NCBI GenBank assembly: GCA_036852015.1
Contig: JAANDG010000005.1
Location: 765,410 to 829,409, forward strand
Origin: Pelodera strongyloides
Lineage: Eukaryota; Nematoda; Chromadorea; Rhabditida; Rhabditidae
DNA: 64,000 nt
Direction of reading: 5' to 3'
Shown here: positions 48,163 through 59,700 of the stretch, one piece after another
Layout: every line of letters starts with the position of its first letter
Position numbering within the stretch: the stretch's first letter is position 1
Position numbers and translations under genes: made by a program
Notes under the pieces: model-generated
What the model saw: only the letters and a program-made list of their open reading frames with translations
What the model was told of the DNA's origin: nothing
The model's database searches: none

Positions 48163-51100
48163 TCATCCCCAGGTATGTTTCAATTGCGAGAAATAGTCGT
48201 CTTGAGTGGCAGAAAGCTTCACGTTTTCTCCAAGAACGTTTTTGATTTGGGTTACCTGAAATGACCAGCTGATCAAACAGCGTTATGTGCGGCGCTCTCG
48301 GAGTTAACCTAATTTGCATACCCCGAATGTTCGCAATAGCTACGGTTTCGCAATAGCAAAAACTAAAACATGGCGATTCATGAACAACTACGTTTCATGC
48401 ATCATATGCAAATTCTTTCCGTTCTGTGCCGGAAATGTGCAGAATTTGGGCGAAATTTGATTATACGTGGTAGTGATGTTGCCCAACATCCGTTTGAAAA
48501 ACGTGTCATATCGCTTTAGAGATATAATAATTACGTGCCTTAACCCCTCCTGATCCAGACGGAGTTACACTGCGAAAAACGTGTGCCTTGTGTGATTCTC
48601 TTTTCCTTCCACATAATGCTCTTTCTATTCGAATCCGATAAACCCGATTCCCAATTAGAACTGATAGAGGCATTGCATATCCAATCAATGCACGTAACTG
48701 TAAGAGTTCAGCTTTATTGATTTTACTTACCGCTAACTTATTTTGAAGTCTCTCGTACATTACAAACGTTCATCTTATATTCAGATTGAAGAATCTGACT
48801 GTTGATACAAATTTACAGCAGAGTGATATATAGTTGATCGGTACTGTATACTGCTAGCTCCGTGCTGCGTCTATTGGCACTATAGGTTAGGAAAACATAA
48901 GAAAACATGAAGATACCGTAGCTCCAACGATGTAAAGAGGCAGATAGTTCGGTATTGAATCACATGATTGGGGCCAGAATTGGTTTCTGACGCGGAATAT
49001 CCTCATCATGAGAAGGTCGAGGAGTATTGTGAGATTATGGAACATAAGATAGGGGAGGACCAGGCGGAAAGCTGTAAGTGTATCACGGTGAAGAACGAAT
49101 ATTATCCTCTTTTTTTTAGTCTTTTCAGACCACGGTGTCTGCAGCCCAACTCCTGCCCAGCTGGCGGAGGCAGAAATGTCCGGCTCTAACCATAAAACTA
49201 TATCTATCTGTGGTGCTGAAGATCCGGATAACCTGCAGGCTAATTGTAAGTCAAGTTTGTGAAAATCGAATATAAAGTGTTACCCTTAATATTCTCTGCA
49301 AGTTGAAATCGAGTCGTCAAATCTGCCCTCCCCGTACGTATATATTTGATTGTGAGTTTTCGATTTATAGTAAAGTTTAACAACATAACCTGGAAGAACA
49401 TGTATTTTGCTGTCGACGGGTCGAGGCGATGCGTTATGAGCAACACAGTTCTCTTCATTTTTTCATCATCTTCTTCATCATACACCATTTATCACACATA
49501 ATGTACACTAGTGTCACACTAATTACGGTATAATTTTATATATCTTGCAAGTAATGATATAAAACTTACGTCCACTTTATGATAATAGGCAATACATTAT
49601 TCTATTTTCTCTTAGTATTTATTCTTTGTGGGTACAATACCCCTACACGTTTCCTGCTTCCCCAGGCAAATTTCATAAACTTTCCCACCATAAAAATAAC
49701 TCCAGAAATCGCTAGAAAGAAATAATCTCGCAGTGGTTCGAGCAGATCGCCTTAATTGTTACTGTGTTATTTTTTCTATAATTTTGAGAGCTTACACCAA
49801 CGTAATTCGGACTCGTACACTGTAATTATACGTGTAATTCCCTTAAAGTTTCTTTGTTTTCCACACATTCTCAAATCACTCCCCAACTAGTTATACTTTT
49901 TTTGGGCATACATATGCAAACAATGTCATGTAAACACACCTATACTTGTCAGCGTTATTCCCAGGCCGAAAACAATCTGAAAATTAGGGTCTCACTATTC
50001 CATGAGCACAAATCACAGTGTTTTGATTCTTGCAAAAACTTTTTCTCTAAGCTCTGACAACACAAACGATATATTTCCAATTTAAGACTGAGCAATTGGC
50101 ATAGATCAGCTACTGTACCAAACATTATCTGCAATTATTGTAGTTGCTCTCTAAATGTTCTGCGGAGCTGTGTGCTGAGTCCATATATTGTTGAAACTTG
50201 AAACCCCGTGTTGAACTAACCCGGTATAAAGGATACCATAGCTCTAGAAGTCTAGGAGAGCGATAGATCACTTAATGTTTAATTTAGTTGATCTTTCTCG
50301 TAAACCACAGTGCAATTCAAATACGACCTGTTTTTTATTAGTTTAGGAAATTGGGTTTCCTTCAACTCAGTGTTAGTTCGAACACAGCTTTTGTACCTTA
50401 ATGGAAAACAAAAAAACACATAATACTAAACTAAAGTACCCACATTCCATTTGAAATGAATATATTGTAAGTATTGTAAGCAACTCACAGCCACGGGAAA
50501 CCAAAACCATAACATCCACCAATGTCTCTCATATTCATAAGTTTTGAAACGAAGAGTGGCGAATAACCGCTCGAGTAATAGGAAAACTGTTACAGTGATA
50601 GCTACATAAAATACGAAATCACCCGGTACGCGGAGGAATAAACCCAAATCGGGGTAGCCGAATAATATGGCTAGCTGAATGTGAGACAGTCATAAACTGA
50701 CGCTTGGAATTCGTGAATGGGGATAACAAACTGCAGTCTTTATTCATCAAAAGCTCAATTTACTATATAAGTGAATGAAAGTGTCCTGTGTTGAGAAACA
50801 TAACCAAAATAGCAGAAAAAAAATTAATATTACACTGATTCTGTAAGAGACTCGGAGCTTACCATCAGCGCGCCACAAGGGCGCCTGGTTCCAATTTGGT
50901 TGTAACCACCTTTCGCACACGCTTGGCCCGCGTCCTAGGCAATTCTACTGTCATGGCGGCTATGTAATCCTTTTTACACACTAAATGAGATTGTAGAACC
51001 TTACCTTTGAAGGAATGATCAATCCAGAATACAAACAATATGAAGCTATCTCAAGGCAGAAGAACGTACTGAAAATATGCACTTTTCAGAATTTGGCTCC

Positions 51101-51640
51101 GTTACACGTTTTCTTTGTAAAGTTTGGAATTGGCATCACGCTTGTTCTAATTTCTAAACATGCGAATTCGTCGGCTGGGTGGTTTGAAACACATTTAAAC
51201 AAATTGTCATTAAACAAAATACAAAATACAACATAATACATAAAAATACGTCATTAGATTTAATGCGATGTACACATTATAGACAATGAACACGTGTACT
51301 ATAAACCACACAAAATATTATATTTCGGTACTCGGGCACTCGTCATTTATTACAATCTATTTTTATCGTCAACGTCAACCGTGCGTGTTCCGATTTCTGA
51401 TATACAAACACTCATGGTGTGAGAAAATAAATAGAAGGCGGTAAAATGCTGTGAACAAAGTAATTTCTCATACGAATATTAACAATAATAATATAAAACT
51501 TACCAAAATACTGGATGCATGGTCTTCCTTATACTAAACGTCAAGGCAAGCAGTAGTACACAAATTGTAAATAAGATAGAAAGTAAGAAGGTTAATATAA
51601 ATGTTATGCTGAATGATATACTCTCGCAGAATTCGGACAT
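48163..51640 (-). CDS. Serpentine receptor, class epsilon (Sre)-like GPCR
   Basis: Minus-strand exons in phase: 51504-51640, 51005-51068, 50489-50674, 49940-49976, 49641-49711, 49284-49389 and one starting at 49071; the last exon is 48163-48255. The ATG at 51640 follows an acceptor (CTTTACAG). Evidence for Sre: several strongly hydrophobic helices (ILTFLLSILFTICVLLLAL; YVAITVTVFLLLERLFATL), the motif LERLFATLRFKTYE after TM3, TTRFQLAENIK before TM6, and a C-terminus of the form DYFSQLKHTW, all typical of the class. These are candidate chemosensory receptors of worm neurons; the ligand cannot be guessed. The exon starting at 49071 reads through TM6 and into TM7 (YLPLYIVGATVSSCFLMFS) and then meets TAA near 48890. 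I could not bridge from there to the last exon, so either a short intron or exon was missed, or this copy is broken. Confidence 0.85.
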
Positions 51641-51815
51641 TCAACTGTAAAGGTGTTTGATTAGAGTTAAGAATATACTGACAAATATACTGATGATGCG
51701 CGATGAAACCCTTGCGCGAAAATTTTGCACTATTGAGAATGGTAGGCGCACAAGTTTAAGAAAACGTGGAAATGGCATAATCAGGTATAAAAGATTTCCG
51801 CCATATCTTCGTCAA

Positions 51816-51857
51816 GTTCTCGCGAAAGGGTGCGGTGCTTAGTGCATTCGCGAGAAC
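51816..51857. repeat. 11-bp perfect stem hairpin
   Basis: GTTCTCGCGAA and TTCGCGAGAAC face each other across a 20-base loop. G+C-rich and unlike its surroundings; possibly the centre of a decayed palindrome. Confidence 0.7.
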
Positions 51858-52278
51858 CTGGCGAGAGGCTGCGAAAGTCTATCGGAGAGGTTGCACGGCG
51901 AGGTGAGCGTGCACCTGATTTTTTTCGCCGAGCACCATAAGAGTTTTGCGCTGAAAGTAGAAACGACGAAAGGTTTTTATGCATACAAACCACATATACA
52001 TTTCGCATTCAAAGCCATTGATAACGCAAAATTATGATGAAGCTGTATAGAAAAATGAATGCAATTACACAGTAATTATAGCTAATTTCCGAGCAAAAGA
52101 ATTACCAATGAGTGCGTTCTTAGAAGCGTCAATGCGTCAATGTTCACTCAATAGGTTGAGAAAAATTCACAAAAAAATCTAACAGTGTCACACTCATCCA
52201 ATTAAAATTTGCCGCTATACAATATTCTCACCAAGCTTACAAAGAACACGTAAAGAAAATTATTTCGCAACTGAAGTG

Positions 52279-52697
52279 ACAAGGGAATCGGCAAAATTCA
52301 TATTAGAATTAACAAAAGTGGTAAAGCAAAAATTGTAGAGAATTTAATTCTGATAAAAATGGCGCCTTCAAAGAGTGCGCATCGTAATTATCGAGCAATT
52401 GCGCTTAAACGTTCATTATAAGCATTCAAAAGGATCCAAGTTTCCAACTCCAGTGGCTGCGTGGAATCGAACCTATGAGTAGCCAACTTTGTAGTCCGAT
52501 GCTCTCTCCACTCGCCACTGGAGTTTGAAAATTGGATCCTTGGGACCGCTCATAAGGAACGGTTACGCGTAATTGCCCGAAAATTACGATGCGCACGCTT
52601 TGAAGGCGCCGTCTCTATCAGAATTTAATTCCCTACAACTTTTGCATTACCACTTTTGTTAATTCTAATATGAATTTTGCTGATTCCCGTGTGGTGA
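52279..52697. mobile_element. Foldback element with tRNA-like core
   Basis: Inverted arms of about 170 bases start near GTGACAAGGGAATCGGC and end near GATTCCCGTGTGGTGA; they share AAAATTCATATTAGAATTAA and GGATCCAAG. The arms meet around a 75-base segment that looks like a tRNA on the minus strand. No TTAA at the ends, so it is a different kind of element from the other foldbacks here. Confidence 0.8.
52453..52529 (-). tRNA. tRNA-like sequence, probably pseudogene
   Basis: On the minus strand a perfect 7-bp acceptor-type stem (CCAGTGG / CCACTGG) encloses an A-box-like stretch (GGCGAGTGGAGAGAGC) and a B-box (GGTTCGATTCC). The anticodon stem does not pair properly, so it is unlikely to be a working tRNA. 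It is the core of the foldback at 52279-52697. Confidence 0.5.
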
Positions 52698-53920
52698 GTA
52701 TGAAGTTTCTTCTAATTGTAAGCACAATATAGATCAGTTTTTTTACATTATATTAAAGTACATTTGCATTACATAAGTATAGCCGAAAGTATTGAAGAAT
52801 ACATACTAAAATAAAATACTCAGGAGGGAATTCTGATTTTGCACCGAATTTTCCCAGAAACGGCTAATCACCAGGACCAGAACTATGTACCATACAGTAG
52901 TTACTTTCGAACTTTTTTCCTAGTAGAAAAATCCATATTAACTAATTAGGTGCTCATGTAACTAATACGTAACTACGAAGTAAGATCCCATTTTCAGCTG
53001 TATATGTTTTTTTCAAGCACTTGAGGGGTAATGAGCAAAGTTCACCGTAATTAGTTACACGTTCAGCGATAACATTTGATTAAAATTTACTTGTATTTAG
53101 TGAAAGCTGTGCTGAATTCTAGTTGAAATCACCATTTGCAGAACATTTGTCAATTTGTGCCTTATATCGTCACTGTTTTCCACAACATAATAAAAACGTT
53201 ATATAATTAATAATAGTAAGACAATTCGTACTTTAACTCACTAATGTGATACGATTTTTATTATTAGAAGAGGATAAACAAAATACGATACTGGGTTTTA
53301 AATGGAATAATCTCGTTATACCAATAAACGAAGTTTCCGTCTGTCTCTCAATTCAGCTGAATTTCAGGATTCGCGGCACGAAAACAAAAGGGGTTCGCGG
53401 TTCGCCACTGTGGTGCGGGGAGTGAGCCAGTCGTGCGCGGAAGGTATGAAATACGGATTGGCACTTGTATAAATACTGAACACGTCTTATTTGGCTTACT
53501 TGTAAAAATTACATTTTTATTTTAGTATCTACGCACCACATTTTACATCTTATTTTGTTTATGATCAACGCATTTTCACCTGTGCTATTTTTGCAAAGAA
53601 GTCAAGCGTGTCATGTGATATAAAGAAATATGCCTAACGACTATATTTTCGTATTAAAAAAGTACTTTTCATATAAAAAACCTTGCAAATACAATTGGTA
53701 ATGTACTTTAGGTACGAATCACATACTCATTCTATGCATACTCACCCAGCCAATTAGTGGGTCGCAGTAAAGTAATAACTACTCATTTAGCTGCAAAGAT
53801 TCATCAACAAAGAATTATTTATCAAGCTGACAAATTGGCATGCCCCTGCGTTCTTTGTATTTGCTTAGTCGTTGAGTTTCAACGGATCGTGCACGCTAGA
53901 AGAAAACTCTAGCCAACAAC

Positions 53921-56655
53921 TCAATAATTGTGCTTGTGTCGCCGGTTCCACCGCCACACAATCACGAGCAAACGTTTTCCTAAAGAATACAAAAGTTAGT
54001 GTACAATCATCAAAAGGATTCCAAGTGTGCTCTTTATTTCCACCAAACCCCTTCAAACTGTTCGACAGTTTATTCTAAAACCGACAAAAAAGAGAATACA
54101 CAATTGGGCAGAATAATTGCGGGCAAGTGAAAAACAAAAACTTGAGATATAGTTTGAGATGGTTAGTACCCATGTGTGGAATTAAGGATGCATTGATATA
54201 TATGGAAAGATAGAAAGGGGCTGGGATCAACGAGTATCATCAGACAGAGAATATCACGGTAAAAGAACATGGAGAAGGTTTCCTTTTTCCGCATTTGTGA
54301 ATTATCAGAAAATTGGAATACAAATCTTATCAGTTTGTATTTATTCTGATTGACGAAAAGTAGATAAAGGACGGGAAATCACCATCGAACTAATGGAGTA
54401 GTACTATCATGAAATGGATCATGGTGCTACATCCGATAAATACAGCTCCCAAGCTGGAAATAAACATCTTGCAAACTAGCTAAACTCAGGGGCGGGGTGC
54501 AATTCGCAATATTACGCTAGGCTGGGCCAAAAACACCTCTTCCCGTAAAACCAAATTCCCGTAAAACCATTTCAGAAAAAGGAAACCTGACGAAATCTTG
54601 AATAAATAATAAATACAACAAAACATTAAACAATAACAAAACAAAACAAAACAGATTAAAAATCAACAAAAGCGAAAAATGGTTATATAATAAACATAGT
54701 AGGAGATTAAGTTGTAGTGTTAGTTAATCGAATAGTTGGATAAAATAATGAGCATGAATATTCACAAACAAAAAACATTAACTGAACGAGCAGCATTATG
54801 AGCATATGAGAGAAAAGTATAGATTTATGGATAGATGTACCACAGGAACATGTAATTAATTACCGTATCAGTGACGTAAACACGTTAAAGTGAACGAAAC
54901 TTCAAAAAGTTATAAGATTAGAACAACTCAACAAAGCACCATCAATAGAGGACAGTTGATTGCTTATTGAGTCAAATAATTAAAACGAAAGGATAAAGGA
55001 CGTAAACTCTAACCAATGAATAAGTGAAGCAACAAACAACCTGGATTTAATTAAAAGTAAGGGACAAAGACAAAATGTTGAGCGGTGGAAATTAAAGCAC
55101 CAATGAGCAATACGCATAATTACTGGGCAATACGGCATCTAGCACAGATACAGGCGTAGTTTGTACACTAACTATGAGAGCAATTATCCACCACAACTAT
55201 TGTAGTTGTAGAACAACACAAAAACGTCCCTAACGCACGAATACCTATGTATGTGCTACCAACAAAGGAGTAAATGAAATGGTAACCTGCTAAATAACCC
55301 CACTAAAACCGCTAATTTACAATGGAAAGTCCGTACAGAGAAAGCCTAATCCTTATTATGTAGAACAACAACGGAAGACGATCGGATGGATTATTAATCT
55401 GAAACAAGGGGCAAAACTTAACAGCTATTTTGAACGAAAACTAACGTTGCCACCTCTACAGTCAAATTCAATCCCAGTATAAATATAAAAATAGAAATAG
55501 CTCCATTCACCACATTTATTACCCTTTACACAAGAACATATGGATCCTACAATCATTGGTAAAGAAAAAGTTTTTTTTACGAAACATATACAGTGCGTCT
55601 CATAAGTTTAGGTGCACCCCTAATTTGGCTCTACCATTCTTATTTGACGTTTTTGGGAAAAACAAATCATTCTAGCAAATCGAGCATGGCGAAAAACCCT
55701 AGAATAATGGAAATTAGAAAAAAGTACGAGTTTATAAGTATTTGACGGTTTTAAAACCGAAAAACGGCCGTCTCTTAAGTTTAAATGCATGCATAGAAAG
55801 TCAATATTTTATTGGAAAGAAACACTATCTATGTATGCAATAAATAGCTAATGATCTGTACGGCCCACATTAATTTCTACCACGTTCAAAATTGTGTTTG
55901 GTCATGATTCAGAGGACCCAATTTTCAAGCTAAATCATGATTTTTGCAAACTTTGTACATCTCCACATGCACTACGGCATGATGTTGCAAAAGGGCATGG
56001 ACAGAATCTTGTAGAACTTTTTATGGCGAACATTTCTGTAAAAAAATATCTTTTTTGGTGCACTTTGAAGGAAGTTATTATCATCTGATATTTCGCATTT
56101 GCTTGATTTAGATTAAGGAAGCGCAAGCTAGGGACCAAAAACAGCGCATGCATGGGTATTTCATGACTTCATAACTTCCTGCACAGGAAACCTACAAAGA
56201 CAATATTTTTACAGAAATGTTCGCCACAAAAAGTTCTATTAGATCTTGTTAATGGCTCTTTGCAATGTTGTGTCTTATGGCTTGCGGAGATGTGCAAAGT
56301 TTTGCAAAAATCATGATTTGCGTGAAAATTGGGCCCCAACGAATCATGGCCAAACTGAATTTTGAACCTGGTAATGATGAACATGAGTCTCTCAGGTCAT
56401 TAACTAATTAGTAATGCATGGATTGTGTTTCTTTCCAACAAAATATTGATTTCCTATGCATGCATTTAAACTTATGAGACGGCCGTTTTTCGGTTTAAAA
56501 CCATCAAATACTTATAAAATCGTTTTTTTTTTCTAATTTCCATTATTCTGGGGTTTTTCGCCATGCTCGATTTGCTAGAATGATTTGTTTTTCCCAAAAA
56601 CGTCAAATAAGAATGGTAGAGCCAAATTAGGGGGTGCACCTAAACTTATGAGACG

Positions 56656-56701
<46 letters not shown>

Positions 56702-59700
56702 AAACCAACCTTCCAGCTCCTGGACACTCGCAATATCGCAGTGATCTAAATCGACAGCAATTAAATACTACTAATTCACATATTCACAATGAGTAGTTTC
56801 ACGGGGTGCATTCACCAGGACTACGCATATGCAAAATTCATCAGGACTAGCAAACGCTGAGTTCTGTGAACATCTAGACGAGTAAAACAAAAACTCGAAC
56901 ACAGAGTCACGTATGCACGTAAAGATGTAATGCAGCTTTTAACTGCTAACGATACAAATACCACCCGTTCCAACTATTCTACTATTCTACTCAATCGGAA
57001 AGTAAAATGGAGTATCAGAACAAAAAAGTTTCAAACCTCCAGTGGTCGATTCGGCTGACATTCCCACAATACTAGACCGACGCGAAGAGGGACGAGATCG
57101 GTTGTTCTTCGTACTGAAAAGGCCAGTTTACAAAAACCATCCATATTTTCACAGAGCAGAGCCCAAAAACAAAACACATAAACTGATCATGAAGATCAGT
57201 GCAAGCTTAAAACAATGAGGTTACGGTACCTCCAATACAATGCAGTAAGAACAGATCAAGTTACAAACATGAGCCTCACCTCTTAAACGGTCCTCTGAAG
57301 ATGAGTGACAGGTTGGAGAGTGTCCTCCTCAGTCTCCCCTGTTCCCTGATGGCTGCTTTGAATGAGTCCTGAGAAGGGCTGATAGAGGCCCTGACTGCCG
57401 CCGGCAGGCTCAAGCTGAATGAATGTTAGTCAGGTTAGTACAGACCAACTCCGAACTCCCCATGCAAACAATGTGCACTGAGACAAGAAGAGACAAGCCC
57501 CCTAGCCCAAGCGAGTCATACTTCTTGGCACACAGATATAGCAATATTACAACTTAAAGCGAACTGCCAGCTCCTTTGGAAAATTTGCATATGATAAGCA
57601 AATCCTATGTATCCTATGCTAATTTTGCGCGATAGCCGTGGACGATCGCGCAAAATTAGCATAGGATACATAGGATTTGCTTATCATATGCAAATTTTCC
57701 AAAGGAGCTGGCATTTCGCTTTAATAAAAAAGTAAGCAATTCAAATAAAAGCCATAACGTGCTAAACACAGTGCGTAATCCTTTTGCTAAAAAATACTCT
57801 TTCGATAATTTCATTTAAACCATCCGTAATTCCACTATCAATTTACTAAAATTTAACAAAACATGTCGTAAAAATTCACCAGCAAAGACCAAAAACATTC
57901 ACAGAAACTGGGCAATTTAGACAAGAGATCCAAAAAAGATAAACAAGATCTGATAAAATACGTAAATTCACAGATGTGGGAATGAATGTACAATGAAAAT
58001 GAATGTAAAAGTTAATCAATTAAAAAGAAAAGACAGTAAGTTAAAATTTTCACTAACTACATATAAAATCATAAATCTGTAATCTGTATAAAGCACGAAA
58101 AGACTGTTCAAAAAGCGCACGAAAGCTTTTAAAGCGAAATGCGGAGCTATTACACAACGGGGGGGCCATTACCATAGACTTTACCATTTTTTCCGGAAAT
58201 TTACTAGTGATGTTGGCAGAAAGATCGAAACGTTTATAAAATTCACTCGAATAATGACCATCGGTCAATTAGCATACATGCAAATCAGTTCCGTTTAAAA
58301 GCGATGGGTGGTTTTGGATTTTATCAGTATTCACCTAATGCCGTAGCTATGTTGTGCTCCCGTTTTTTTGCCTACGACAATAATTCACCGAAATGAATGT
58401 AAGTTACCTATTTTTGAACGGTTTCCGACTGTTTCACTTTCGGCTATGTCTGTGTGTAGGTTTGTACCTTTTTCGGTGCCTTTTTCCATCTTCGTCATAT
58501 TTCAATACTCATAGACAAGTTCAAACTTTTTCATGTTTTTTTCATAAAAATGTCGTTAAAACTGTTTTCTTTACATTACTTTTCGCTTTCTAGATGTTAA
58601 AACACAATTTGCATGTATTGTAGGCTAGTTTTGACACAAAAATAAGTCTATGATAATGCCCCCCCCCCCCCCCCCCGTTGTGTAATAGTACCCGAAATGC
58701 TAGCCCCTTTGGAAAATTTGCATATGGTAAGCAATCCTATGTATCCTACGCTAATTTTGTACGATCGTCCACGACAATCGTACAAAATTAGCATAGGATA
58801 CATAGGATTTGCTTATCATATGCAAATTTTCCAAAGAGGCTAGCATTTCGCTTCAACCTTTAATTGTGGGCTAGCTATACACTACAAGGCACTTTCTAGT
58901 GTGGGAAAAGAAAAACAGAGTAGAGACGGATTCCGTAAAATATGAACCGACTACGAATACAAAAAAAGTAAAGTTATCCATCTTACGGTGCAACTACTCT
59001 TAATATATGAACATATGACATTTCAAAAGGCCTCAAGTGTACTCACAGTTTATGGTCTTCATAGACACAAATGGAGATCGATGGTGATTACTAAGAAACT
59101 AAACCAGACCAGTGCAAGGCCCGTCCCTTAATCTTTGTTTAAATTATTAATACAGATCGGAAAAGTAACAGTCGCAATAGATGGTGGAAGGTGCAAGGGC
59201 AAATTTTTTAAACAATTAGCTTCGTTTTGTACATCCTATGCGAAAAAAATACGCAAAACACAACCCATCAAGTAATATCTCACTCCAAATGTGACTATGA
59301 ATAAACTAACGTATGACAAACAGGAAAGCGAAATTAAAAAGGGAAAAGGATTTCAGCCAAAGGAACAAAGCAAACATAGTATATTTGAGTGTAGGCATAA
59401 ACATAAAAGATAAAAAGAACAATTGTCAAATACTCACAGATTATTGCCGTCGGGTAGTGAGAGCCTTCTGAGAGGGGATGACTCGTTTGCCTGCCATCCA
59501 CTACGCATCACAACCTGCGGGACAGGGGAACCACCACGAGATGCGCCGTTGAATCCACTAAAGGTACGAATTTGTTTGGTAGTCTAAGGTAAGGTAACCT
59601 TACTTTACCAATCCTTGAGAGTCCCAAAGTCCCAAAGGCTCGGAACTGCCTCCCGTAACTAAGGACCAGTCTATGGAAAGAGCGCTTCGTCTGCTGAATC

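Larger units (their letters stand above)
51641..53920. other. Gene-less stretch with foldback elements
   Basis: Intergenic between the Sre-like gene and the 3' end of the RhoGEF gene. It contains a hairpin at 51816-51857 and the foldback with a tRNA-like core at 52279-52697. No exon chain is seen. Confidence 0.5.

Noticed and set aside
48968..49250. Two in-phase + strand exon-like segments with GTAAGT donors
   Set aside because: They are antisense to the Sre-like receptor's TM6/TM7 exon and intron, which has much stronger protein-level support.
55894..56384. Open frames within the mariner-type foldback
   Set aside because: Short, mirrored between the arms, without transposase motifs.
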